A DNA stretch of 64,000 nucleotides from JBLIRR01 sp049472395 (GTDB taxonomy: Bacteria; SZUA-182; DTGQ01; JBLIRR01). A program made the translations under genes and the position numbers. The stretch spans positions 91,117 through 155,116 of the forward strand of contig JBLIRR010000011.1 in the NCBI GenBank assembly GCA_049472395.1, read 5' to 3'. Positions 44,714-53,603 of the stretch are shown one piece after another (the stretch's first letter is position 1; the number at the start of each line of letters is the position of its first letter). The notes below the pieces were generated by a model that saw only the letters and a list, made by a program, of their open reading frames with translations, made no database searches and was not told where the DNA came from.

Positions 44714-45734
44714 ATTTCAAAAAAAGTCAACCCTTACGAACTCAGAAAAAGCAGCTATCCTTTTTCTTCTTATCGGGGAAGAGAACTCGGCAGAGGTCTT
44801 TAAAAATCTAAATGATCATGAAATATCACATGTTACCCAATATATTACCAACATGACGACGCCCTCTAAAGATGATATTGAGCACGTGATCAAAGAGGCC
44901 TTGCAGAAGACCTCTGCACGACAGCTTCTCCCTGATGAAACCGTAGATTATGTCACATCAGTTCTCGTTCGCTCTGTAGGTGAAAAAAAAGCTTCAAATA
45001 TTCTCAGAAAGCTGCAAGCACCTGTCAACATTGGCCTTAGAGGATCTTTGGGCGCCATAAGAGACCTTGATGCCGAAATGCTCTTTAATATCCTCCATTC
45101 CGAACACCCCCAAATTGTTGCTCTTGTGCTTTCCCACCTTACACCTGAGAAATCAGCAGAGGTATTAAAAACCTTGCCTGAGGAAGCGAGAAAGGATGTG
45201 GCCCTCAGAATTTGCAAGATCGATCGCATTAGCCCTAAGGTAATTGAAGAAATCAACCATTCTCTTGCCACACGCTTAATAGCCTATAAAGAATCTGAGA
45301 GTAAGGTTGTTGGAGGAGTCAATCAAATAGCACAAATCCTGAACAATACTGAGAGGGCATCCGAAGAGCTAATATTAAACTATATTGAGGAACAGGACCC
45401 TGAAATGGCGGAAAGCATAAAATTGCTCATGTTCACCTTTGAAGATCTTGCAACTGCAAGTGATAAAGATATGCAGACCTTGCTAAAAGATGTTCCTAAG
45501 GATACCCTGTGCCTTGCTATGAAAACTGCGAGTGATGGCATGAGAAGACTTGTGTTAAGAAATATGTCAAAACGTGCGGCAGAAATGCTTACAGAAGATA
45601 TTGATGCATTAGGTGCAGTGAAATTGAACCTTGTAGAAAAGGCCCAACAAGAGATAGTCCAACTCGCTAAACGTCTTGAAGAGGAAGGGTCCGTGACAAT
45701 AAAAGGCAAGGGAGCAGATGATGTCCTCGTCTGA
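44703..45734 (+). CDS. fliG: Flagellar motor switch protein FliG
   Basis: 343 residues. Motifs include EKAAILFLLIGEENSAEVFKNL near the start, the EHPQ segment (LHSEHPQIVALVLSHL) and the C-terminal charged helix KTASDGMRRLVLRNMSKRAAEML that contacts the stator. FliG links MS ring, C ring and torque generation. It overlaps the fliF and fliH genes at both ends. Confidence 0.97.
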   Translation: MPARFQKKSTLTNSEKAAILFLLIGEENSAEVFKNLNDHEISHVTQYITNMTTPSKDDIEHVIKEALQKTSARQLLPDETVDYVTSVLVRSVGEKKASNILRKLQAPVNIGLRGSLGAIRDLDAEMLFNILHSEHPQIVALVLSHLTPEKSAEVLKTLPEEARKDVALRICKIDRISPKVIEEINHSLATRLIAYKESESKVVGGVNQIAQILNNTERASEELILNYIEEQDPEMAESIKLLMFTFEDLATASDKDMQTLLKDVPKDTLCLAMKTASDGMRRLVLRNMSKRAAEMLTEDIDALGAVKLNLVEKAQQEIVQLAKRLEEEGSVTIKGKGADDVLV

Positions 45735-46506
45735 TATTTTCCCTAAATTAAGCAAGGAATTTCCACTTTCTCAGGCAAATATTTCTCAAGAACAATTTAA
45801 AACCCTCACGGTGATTGAAACAAAAGCCCAGGATGAAAAATTTATTCCAACATTAGAGGCAAATCCTGATAAAGAATATATTCTTAAAGAGCATGCGCAA
45901 TTTATTAACTCTATTAGAAAAACTATCGAGGAGGCTCATGCGCTTATTGAAGATGTTGAGAAAAAGTCCAACCAGATACGCAGCGAAGCTCAAGGTCTTA
46001 GCGAGAAAATACGCCAAGAAGCCTTTGACGAAGGATTCTCACAAGGATTTTCAGAAGGGCAAAAACAGTATATTAATAAAACTGAGGGTGCAGAAAAAAA
46101 ATTACTCCAGACAATTGAGCTCTTTGAATCTGCCAGGAAAGATATCCTCGAACAAAGCAGGGAGCAACTAATTGATTTAGTATTCCTTTTGACCAAAAAA
46201 GTAATCCATAAAGAAATTTCTTCAGATCGATCTATTATTCTAAAAAATATTAATGCTGCAATCTCAATGATATTAAAAAGCGACTCAATAACCATCAAGC
46301 TTCATCCCGATGATATTGCGTATATAAAATCCCAAAAGTCTGCTGTTGACACCCTTTTACATAATAAATCCATACAATTATTGGAAGATCCTGCTCTTGA
46401 AATAGGCGGGTGTTACGTAGAAACTGATTTTGGCACTATAGATGCCACAATTGAAGGACAGCTCGAGGCGCTTAAAAAGGAATTTAATAATGACAATGGA
46501 TCTTAA
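45718..46506 (+). CDS. fliH: Flagellar export ATPase regulator FliH
   Basis: 262 residues. A long central helix (about 60-135) with glycine-rich contacts (EAFDEGFSQGFSEGQKQ) and the C-terminal FliH/HrpE domain (LVFLLTKKVIHKEI, IKLHPDDI, LEIGGCYVETDFGTIDATIEGQL) are typical. FliH inhibits and docks the FliI ATPase. The start overlaps fliG by 17 bp, and the end overlaps the true fliI start. Confidence 0.93.
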   Translation: MMSSSDIFPKLSKEFPLSQANISQEQFKTLTVIETKAQDEKFIPTLEANPDKEYILKEHAQFINSIRKTIEEAHALIEDVEKKSNQIRSEAQGLSEKIRQEAFDEGFSQGFSEGQKQYINKTEGAEKKLLQTIELFESARKDILEQSREQLIDLVFLLTKKVIHKEISSDRSIILKNINAAISMILKSDSITIKLHPDDIAYIKSQKSAVDTLLHNKSIQLLEDPALEIGGCYVETDFGTIDATIEGQLEALKKEFNNDNGS

Positions 46507-47818
46507 TATGTTAACCAACCACTTAAATGAGTTTAATCCTATCAGAACGTATGGTCAAGTAACCAATGTGGTTGGATTAATAATCGAGGGATTAAGCCCG
46601 GGTGCCCTTGTAGGAGCTCGATGCGATATATATCCTTCATCTGGTAAGAAAAAAATTAGGGCAGAGGTTATCGGATTTAAAGAAAACAGAATACTCATGA
46701 TGCCCCTTGAAAACGCCATAGGAATTACTCCTGGAAGCACAATTGCTCTAAGGAATTATCAGGATACTATTGGCGTTGGCAATCATTTACTAGGCAGGGT
46801 GATTGATGGCCTTGGCCGCCCCATTGACAATAAAGGACCTATAAAATATGAAAAAAGATACTCTATCTATAAATCACCCCTTAATCCCTTGAATAGAAAG
46901 AGAATTACCAGCCCGCTTGATGTAGGTATTAAAGCAATAAATGGCTTGTTAACCTTAGGAAAAGGACAAAAAGCTGGTATCTTTGCAGGCAGTGGTGTCG
47001 GAAAAAGTATACTTCTTGGAATGATTACCCGAAATACGCACGCTGACATAAATGTCATTGCACTGATTGGTGAACGAGGGCGTGAAGTCAGGGAATTTAT
47101 TGAAAAAGAGCTTTCCGAGGAGGCCTTAAAAAAATCTGTTATAGTCGCTGTCACATCGGATCATTCCCCGCTATTAAAACTGCGAGGAGCATTTATTGCC
47201 ACTTCAATTGCAGAATTCTTTAGAGACCAGGGGAAAGACGTATTATTTATGATGGATTCCTTATCACGATTTGCCATGGCACAAAGAGAAATTGGCCTTG
47301 CTGCCGGAGAACCTCCCACGTCAAAAGGATATACGCCATCCATATTTAATATGCTTGCTCGTCTATTGGAACGTACCGGCACATCAGAGAACTCGGGAAG
47401 CATTACAGGACTTTATACTATTCTTGTAGAAGGAGATGATCTGACTGAACCTGTTGCAGACACTACCCGTTCTATTCTGGATGGACATATTGTGTTATCT
47501 CGTGAACTCGCTGATAAAAATCTCTATCCGGCAATTGATATTCTTTCGAGTGTTAGCAGGGTAATGAATGATATAATAGATGATGAACATAAAATAGTTG
47601 CTCGAAAAATAAAACAGAGCATTGCGATGTACCGTAAGATAGAGGATATGCTTAATATTGGAGTGTATCAAAAGGGCACGGATCCTCATATTGACACTAC
47701 TATAGAATTATTCGATAAGATTAATGAATTTATGTATCAAGATATTGCTGAAAAGACTACTCTCAAGGAGAGTATAGATCAGATGAAACATATAATATCT
47801 ATTGTTCAGAGTGTATAA
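46490..47818 (+). CDS. fliI: Flagellum-specific export ATPase FliI
   Basis: 442 residues. F1-beta-like ATPase powering flagellar protein export, with Walker A GSGVGKSILLGM and the family motif DSLSRFAMAQREIGLAAGEPP. ATG 46490 (MTMDLNM) is used: AAGGA lies about nine bases upstream, whereas a longer frame from 46442 runs inside fliH and has no ribosome site. Its stop overlaps the fliJ start by one base (TAATG). Confidence 0.96.
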   Translation: MTMDLNMLTNHLNEFNPIRTYGQVTNVVGLIIEGLSPGALVGARCDIYPSSGKKKIRAEVIGFKENRILMMPLENAIGITPGSTIALRNYQDTIGVGNHLLGRVIDGLGRPIDNKGPIKYEKRYSIYKSPLNPLNRKRITSPLDVGIKAINGLLTLGKGQKAGIFAGSGVGKSILLGMITRNTHADINVIALIGERGREVREFIEKELSEEALKKSVIVAVTSDHSPLLKLRGAFIATSIAEFFRDQGKDVLFMMDSLSRFAMAQREIGLAAGEPPTSKGYTPSIFNMLARLLERTGTSENSGSITGLYTILVEGDDLTEPVADTTRSILDGHIVLSRELADKNLYPAIDILSSVSRVMNDIIDDEHKIVARKIKQSIAMYRKIEDMLNIGVYQKGTDPHIDTTIELFDKINEFMYQDIAEKTTLKESIDQMKHIISIVQSV

Positions 47819-48285
47819 TGTTTAAATTTAAATTTGAATCATTATTGAACTATAAGCAAAGCATTGAAGATAAAAAGCAAACAGAAGCAAAGCAAGAAGA
47901 GATGAAATTAATTGCCGCAAAGAATATACAGAAAGAGTATGAACAACAAAAAAACACCATTATTATGCAAATTCAAAATATGCAGACACACTCTATTGAC
48001 CCAAAAAATATCTCTCTCTATCAAAATTTTTTAAGGCAATTGAATAGAAAGATTTCCTCCCAAAAACGTCTTATTGGCGCTTTGAGAAAAAGCTTAGAAA
48101 AAAAGCAACAAGAACTCATATCAGCGATGCAGGACAGAAAAATAATAGAGAAACTTAAAGAAAAAGAAAAAAAATCTTGGGAGCGAAAAATGCGCGCTGT
48201 CGAACAAAAAGAATTGGATAATTTAAGCAATGCTAAATTTTACAGACAGTATAAGCACCAGGGAATAGGTGAAATACAAAGATGA
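47818..48285 (+). CDS. fliJ: Flagellar export chaperone FliJ
   Basis: 155 residues, nearly all coiled coil, beginning FKFKFESLLNYKQSIEDKKQTEAK, which fits FliJ. FliJ links the FliI ring to the export gate. It starts by translational coupling after fliI and overlaps the MotE-like gene by 4 bp. Confidence 0.9.
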   Translation: MFKFKFESLLNYKQSIEDKKQTEAKQEEMKLIAAKNIQKEYEQQKNTIIMQIQNMQTHSIDPKNISLYQNFLRQLNRKISSQKRLIGALRKSLEKKQQELISAMQDRKIIEKLKEKEKKSWERKMRAVEQKELDNLSNAKFYRQYKHQGIGEIQR

Positions 48286-48890
48286 AGAAAGCCGAGATAA
48301 AGAAGACCTTTCTTTTCTTCTTACTCACCTTTATGGTTATCGTAACGGGTATATTTATTCAATCCGCCATGAGTGTGCACGCCCAATCATCCAATGATCC
48401 GAATAATTCTGGGAAAAAAAACAGTACGCGTGTGAGCGATGAAAAAAAAGAGCTCACAAAGCTATTACTAAAGAGAAAAGAAAAAAATCTTCACGATATT
48501 GAAAAAAAACTAAGGGAAAAAGAAGCGCTCCTCAATGAACGTGAAGCACGACTTGAGGAGATAAAAAAGGATATTAACCTCACATTGGACAAAAAAATAG
48601 AAGAATTAACGCAATTAAAGACAACGATTGAAAAAGCCCTTTTAGAAAGACAGCGATTAAAAGAGCAACAAATGGCTGAACTTGCGAAACTTTACGAAGG
48701 AGCGACCCCGGAGCAGGCAAGTTCAATTTTAGAAAAATTGGACCCAAAAATAGCAGCCCAGATATTCCTCTCAATGAATAAAAGAAACGCCGGCAAAATA
48801 TGGGGATTTGTGAATCCTGATATTGCCGTAAAAATTACAAAACATATTACCAAAGAACAGAATTTTAATGTGCCCTTTCACAATGAATAA
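48282..48890 (+). CDS. MotE-like flagellar protein with MgtE-N domain
   Basis: 202 residues. An N-terminal signal anchor (about 10-32), a coiled coil (about 60-125) and a C-terminal MgtE_N-like domain (LAKLYEGATPEQASSILEKLD, IAAQIFLSMNKRNAGKI) match the MotE/22.9-kDa flagellar family, which helps MotC and stator assembly in alphaproteobacteria. It is the last gene of the fli operon and ends 2 bp before the convergent radical SAM gene. Function here is inferred from family and position. Confidence 0.82.
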   Translation: MKKAEIKKTFLFFLLTFMVIVTGIFIQSAMSVHAQSSNDPNNSGKKNSTRVSDEKKELTKLLLKRKEKNLHDIEKKLREKEALLNEREARLEEIKKDINLTLDKKIEELTQLKTTIEKALLERQRLKEQQMAELAKLYEGATPEQASSILEKLDPKIAAQIFLSMNKRNAGKIWGFVNPDIAVKITKHITKEQNFNVPFHNE

Positions 48891-48892
48891 GG

Positions 48893-50629
48893 TCAGCGAG
48901 TACTCTTCGAGGGCATATAATGCAAAGAATAGGATTCGATCAAATATTCGATAGACGTAAACGACTCCTCCGCAAGATGCCTAAAATCTTTATGAAGCTT
49001 ATTGTATTTTTTCTTTAAATCCAACAATATTGAATCTTTTAGTCGTAAATGCGCCTCAAAATCAAATTTCTCGAAGTCTGTCACCTTTTTTAAATAAAAT
49101 TCTCGTATCTTCTCAATATACATTTTAAATGCATCTACTGCTAATATCTCCTTAGTAATCTTTAATAAATGATGACCCACTATTGCCAAACGAACTGCCT
49201 CCGGGAACATCTTTGGTTTAATAACCAAGGCTTTCATTAAAAATTTTATATAATAATACCCATATGCTGAAAAAGATTGTCTGACTAATGATGAAAAAAA
49301 GTAATATAACTCATTTAATCCTACTTTTCTACATGAATGAGGAGCCGGATTTACACTACGAAGAAAGGTTAAACAACGCTCAAAATATTTCATCGGATCA
49401 TAAATTGAGCTAATAATCTTTTTATATCCATTAATAATCATATCAATATCCATTTTTGGTTTGAAATTAAGATAGAGATCATGAGTATTATTTCCCGAAG
49501 AGTCCTTTAAGAGCCTCCCCTCTTTAAGCAATCTCCTGTAAAGCTGCGTATTGGGCAGAGCAGTAAGCAAGCCGACCATCGCCGATGGGATGCCTGATTC
49601 CTGAATAAATTCTATCTGACGATCAAAAATATCCGGAGTGTCCGTATCAAAACCAACAATAAAACCACCAGAGACCTCGATACCATATTTTTTAATCTCT
49701 AAAATATTATTGATAAGACCTTTATGTCTTACATTTTGCTGTTTATTGACCTTGCGCAGTGTATCCTCATCAGGTGTCTCAATACCGACAAAAACCATAT
49801 TAAAACCCGCCTCTGCCATTAAGGAAAGCAACTCTTTATCTTCCGAAAGATCAATGCTTGCCTCCGTAAAAAGATTAAAGGGATACTTTTTATCTCTCTG
49901 CCAAAGGCTAATATCTTTAAGGAGACCCTTGACTCTCTTTTTATTGCCAATAAAATTATCATCTACCACAAATAAAGCCCCGCGCCAGCCAGCATCATAT
50001 AATAATTCAAGCTCATGGATAAATTGTTCATTCTTCTTAAGGCGAGGCTTTCTTCCAAATAGTTCTATAATATCGCAAAATTCACAATTAAATGGACATC
50101 CTCTTGAATATTGTAGCGCCATGGTTGCATAATCATTGAGATTTATTAAATCAAAACGTGGGGGAGGGGATGATGTTATATCTGCCTTTTGCTCACTCAT
50201 ATATACATTACGTGCGCACCCCTTCTCAAAATCATCAATAAATTCATGCATTGTCACTTCTGCTTCGTTTAAAATAAAATGATTCACTCCTTCAATTTTT
50301 TTGAAAGATGATGTAGGATAAGGGCCTCCCGCCGCTATAGGCACACCCATTTTATTGCATCTTTTAGTAATAGTAGAAAAAGCCTTCTTCTGAACCATCA
50401 TCGCTGATACCATCACTAGATCTGATGATATAATTGCGTCATCTTCCAGAGAAGACACATTCATATCAATCAATTCTATGTCGTAATAGTCAGGCAATAG
50501 GGCAGCGACTGTAAGAAGCCCAATAGGCGGATAAGCTGCCTTCTTCCTAATAAAAGGCAAGGCATATTTAAAACTCCAATAAGTAGGTGGTATCTTCGGA
50601 TATACTAATAATATTCTCTTTTTTTTCAT
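48893..50629 (-). CDS. B12-binding-domain radical SAM protein (DUF4070/HpnP-like)
   Basis: 578 residues. An N-terminal cobalamin-binding-type Rossmann domain (RILLVYPKIPPTYWSFKYAL, then IRKKAAYPPIGLLTVAALLP) precedes the radical SAM core with C178-x3-C182-x2-C185 in SRGCPFNCEFC, and a C-terminal DUF4070-like region. The N-terminus closely resembles hopanoid methylase HpnP and its relatives, but DUF4070 proteins act on various substrates and no hopanoid genes are in the window. It is monocistronic-looking: 2 bp from the fli operon end and 15 bp after dapA. Confidence 0.8.
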   Translation of the reverse strand: MKKKRILLVYPKIPPTYWSFKYALPFIRKKAAYPPIGLLTVAALLPDYYDIELIDMNVSSLEDDAIISSDLVMVSAMMVQKKAFSTITKRCNKMGVPIAAGGPYPTSSFKKIEGVNHFILNEAEVTMHEFIDDFEKGCARNVYMSEQKADITSSPPPRFDLINLNDYATMALQYSRGCPFNCEFCDIIELFGRKPRLKKNEQFIHELELLYDAGWRGALFVVDDNFIGNKKRVKGLLKDISLWQRDKKYPFNLFTEASIDLSEDKELLSLMAEAGFNMVFVGIETPDEDTLRKVNKQQNVRHKGLINNILEIKKYGIEVSGGFIVGFDTDTPDIFDRQIEFIQESGIPSAMVGLLTALPNTQLYRRLLKEGRLLKDSSGNNTHDLYLNFKPKMDIDMIINGYKKIISSIYDPMKYFERCLTFLRSVNPAPHSCRKVGLNELYYFFSSLVRQSFSAYGYYYIKFLMKALVIKPKMFPEAVRLAIVGHHLLKITKEILAVDAFKMYIEKIREFYLKKVTDFEKFDFEAHLRLKDSILLDLKKKYNKLHKDFRHLAEESFTSIEYLIESYSLHYMPSKSTR

Positions 50630-50644
50630 ATATCCCCCCTTTTC

Positions 50645-51520
50645 TTAAGAAATAAGATTGTAATATTTTAGAACATTGAGTAATTGCGTCTCATGGGCCT
50701 CACTCATGTGATAAAGAGGCAATCGTAGCTCTCCCTCTATCTTGCCCATCATAGAAAGAGCACTCTTGACAGGAATAGGATTGGTTTCAATAAACATTGC
50801 CTGGAAAAGAGGGAAAAGAAAATAATGGTCCTCGCGTGCCTCTTTCCATTTACCGTATAAACATTTATCCACAAATGAACTCATCTTCTGGGGAATAATA
50901 TTTGCAGCAACCGATATTACGCCCTTTCCCCCAACAGCTATAATCGGCAATGCAAGCGCATCATCACCCGCAAACACACTGATTTTATCACCACACAGCT
51001 TTATTGTCTCGGAAGTACCCGACAAAGACCCTGCCGCATCTTTCAGGCCCATAATATTTTTAAGCTCTGCAAGTCGAGCTATTGTTTCTGGATGAATATT
51101 GATCCCTGTGCGCGATGGTATGTTATAGATAATGAGAGGCACATTTACTGCCTCACTTATTGCCTTATAATGGTGGAATATACCTTCCTGCGTTGGCTTA
51201 TTATAATAAGGCGCTATTAGCAGAGCCCCATCTGCTCCGGCCATTTCCGCATGCTTTGTTAAGGTTATTGCTTCCTGAGTACTATTGGATCCAGTCCCGG
51301 CAATTACGGGTATACGACCTGCCGCATACTCTACAACTAATTTAATTAACTGGTCATGTTCATCATGAGATAACGTAGGGGATTCTCCTGTCGTACCGCA
51401 CGGGACAATTGCCCTTGTATTATTATTTATATGAAACTCAACAAGATCTTTCAGCCTTTTTTCATCTAATTGATTATTTTTAAAAGGGGTGACTATCGCT
51501 ACCATAGATCCTTGCCACAT
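50645..51520 (-). CDS. dapA: 4-hydroxy-tetrahydrodipicolinate synthase
   Basis: 291 residues. Condenses pyruvate and aspartate semialdehyde in lysine and diaminopimelate synthesis. Family motifs: PCGTTGESPTLSHDEH, VIAGTGSNSTQEAI, YNIPSRTGINI with the catalytic Tyr, and the Schiff-base Lys in MGLKDAAGS. It is the last biosynthetic gene of the minus-strand amino-acid run, downstream of dapF. Regulation cannot be seen. Confidence 0.97.
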   Translation of the reverse strand: MWQGSMVAIVTPFKNNQLDEKRLKDLVEFHINNNTRAIVPCGTTGESPTLSHDEHDQLIKLVVEYAAGRIPVIAGTGSNSTQEAITLTKHAEMAGADGALLIAPYYNKPTQEGIFHHYKAISEAVNVPLIIYNIPSRTGINIHPETIARLAELKNIMGLKDAAGSLSGTSETIKLCGDKISVFAGDDALALPIIAVGGKGVISVAANIIPQKMSSFVDKCLYGKWKEAREDHYFLFPLFQAMFIETNPIPVKSALSMMGKIEGELRLPLYHMSEAHETQLLNVLKYYNLIS

Positions 51521-51538
51521 TGTAATCCCTCCTTCTGA

Positions 51539-52357
51539 CTATCTTAATGAATTAATAAAAAAAAATCCATCACAAATCATACGTGCTTCTCCCTGCAATA
51601 TAAGAGAATCAAATACATCATGGGTGTATTTAAAATCAATTACAAGAAGACAATTATTCTTAGTATATACATGTACAGGCATTTTTACAAATCCCAAAGA
51701 AAAAGCAACTATTGCAGAAGCGCTCGCACCTGTTCCACACGCCATGGTCTCAGCTTCGACGCCGCGCTCATAGGTCCGGATTACTAATGAATCTTGATTT
51801 AACACCTTCACGAAATTCACATTTGTTCCTGCCGGGGCAAATTTTTCATGATACCGGATACTCCGTCCTCGTGTGAACACATCTACGGTATCTATTGTAT
51901 CTACAAAGAAAACCGTATGAGGAACGCCAACAGTCAGATAATATAAAGGACCATCTTCAATTGAATCTATCCTTCCCTCAGAAAGCTTGAAAGGAATTCT
52001 CCCCATAGTAATTTTCACATGTCCGTCCTCCAATACCTGCCCCTCTATTTCCCCTGCTCTCGTTTCAAATGTCATTTTTGCCGGAGCTATCCGTGTAAGA
52101 TATGCAAACCGTGCTACACATCTTGCCCCATTCCCGCACATCTCTGCTTCCCCCCCATCTGAATTATAAAATCTCATTTTAAAATGAGCAGTATCAGATT
52201 TCTCAATTATGATCAGTCCATCAGCCCCCACACCATTATGCCTGTCACATATCATCTGCGTGAGTTCGCCTATGGGAGTGCTGAGGATACATTCTCGGTT
52301 GTCAATGAGAATAAAATCATTCCCACATCCGCTCATTTTGCTAAAGGGAATTTTCAT
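51539..52357 (-). CDS. dapF: Diaminopimelate epimerase
   Basis: 272 residues from ATG 52357. Both catalytic cysteines are present: C74 in AEMCGNGARC and C207 in METMACGTGAS-type sequence. It interconverts LL- and meso-diaminopimelate. ATG 52357 is preferred over a longer frame to 52396 because GGAG precedes it by eight bases and the fold starts MKIPFSKMSGCGNDF; the extra region lies within the end of lysA. It stands just after lysA (gap 1 bp). Confidence 0.97.
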   Translation of the reverse strand: MKIPFSKMSGCGNDFILIDNRECILSTPIGELTQMICDRHNGVGADGLIIIEKSDTAHFKMRFYNSDGGEAEMCGNGARCVARFAYLTRIAPAKMTFETRAGEIEGQVLEDGHVKITMGRIPFKLSEGRIDSIEDGPLYYLTVGVPHTVFFVDTIDTVDVFTRGRSIRYHEKFAPAGTNVNFVKVLNQDSLVIRTYERGVEAETMACGTGASASAIVAFSLGFVKMPVHVYTKNNCLLVIDFKYTHDVFDSLILQGEARMICDGFFFINSLR

Positions 52358-52358
52358 T

Positions 52359-53603
52359 TCAACACTCCAACCGCACAAGATCTTCATATGTTTCACGCTG
52401 CCGAATTATTGTGTAGGTATCCTTATGTACCATAATCTCTGGCGGCCTTAGGCGTGAATTGTAATTTGAGGACATGGAAAATCCGTACGCTCCCGCACTC
52501 ATAATAGCAAGTAAATCATCCTTGTAGAGGGGCGGCAGCATTCTATCCTTTGCGAGAAAATCCCCTGATTCACAGATAGGCCCCACAATATCACAGGCAT
52601 AATCTTCCTCAATACTGTTATTATTTACTACTGACCGCACCTCATGATATGCACTATAAATGCTCGGCCTTAGAAGGTCATTCATAGCAGCATCAACAAT
52701 AATAAATCTTTTCTCAGGAGTATTCTTACGGTAAAGGACACGCGTCACTAAAATACCCGCATTCCCAACAATTATCCTCCCCGGTTCAGAGATAATAGAG
52801 CACCCTATCTTTTTGGCAAAAGGGGCAATAAGGTTGGCTAAGTTACTTATATGGGGAGGTTTCTCATCCTTATACCGTATTCCGATTCCCCCTCCTATAT
52901 CCAAATAATGTAGTGTAATGCCTTCATCCAGCAACTCTTCAATAAATCTGCCAATACGATCAAATGCCTCTTGAAAGGGTGAAAGTTCTATAATCTGAGA
53001 GCCTATATGAAGATGAACACCGATAATATTAATAAAGTCCAAATCCCTTGCTCTGCGATATTCCCTTTTTGCCTCTTCAATAGAGATCCCAAATTTATTC
53101 TTTTTAAGGCCCGTTGAGATATAGGGGTGAGTGTATGCATCAATATCAGGGTTGACTCGCAACGCAATAGGCGCTTTTTGTCCCATTTTTTGTGCAATAC
53201 TGTTAATTTGATCAAGCTCTTGCGGGGATTCACAATTAATCATCAAAATCCCCTCAGCAAGGGCATACATGAGCTCTTCCTCTGTTTTTCCTACACCTGA
53301 ATAGACAATTCTATGTGCAGGGATGCCACTCTTTAATGCTCTATAAAGCTCTCCACCCGATACGATATCCCCGCCTAATCCATTGCGAGCGACAAGATTG
53401 AGTATTGCAGAATTGGAGTTTGCCTTTAATGCATAGCAGGTAATATGATTAAGCTTTGAAAAGGCTTCTTCATAATGCTTAATCTGGTCAAGAATGGCGT
53501 TTTGGCTATATATATACACAGGTGTCCCCACATCAGCAACCATAGTCTTAATAGATACATCCTCCACAAAAAGCTCTCTGTCTCGATAATCAAAATAGCC
53601 CAT
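52359..53603 (-). CDS. lysA: Diaminopimelate decarboxylase
   Basis: 414 residues, PLP fold III. PLP-binding K60 is in CYALKANSN, HLHIGSQI is the His motif, and SEPGRIIVGNAG and CESGDFLAKDR are catalytic-site segments. Makes lysine from meso-diaminopimelate. Overlaps argH by 14 bp upstream; AGGA precedes ATG 53603. Confidence 0.97.
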   Translation of the reverse strand: MGYFDYRDRELFVEDVSIKTMVADVGTPVYIYSQNAILDQIKHYEEAFSKLNHITCYALKANSNSAILNLVARNGLGGDIVSGGELYRALKSGIPAHRIVYSGVGKTEEELMYALAEGILMINCESPQELDQINSIAQKMGQKAPIALRVNPDIDAYTHPYISTGLKKNKFGISIEEAKREYRRARDLDFINIIGVHLHIGSQIIELSPFQEAFDRIGRFIEELLDEGITLHYLDIGGGIGIRYKDEKPPHISNLANLIAPFAKKIGCSIISEPGRIIVGNAGILVTRVLYRKNTPEKRFIIVDAAMNDLLRPSIYSAYHEVRSVVNNNSIEEDYACDIVGPICESGDFLAKDRMLPPLYKDDLLAIMSAGAYGFSMSSNYNSRLRPPEIMVHKDTYTIIRQRETYEDLVRLEC

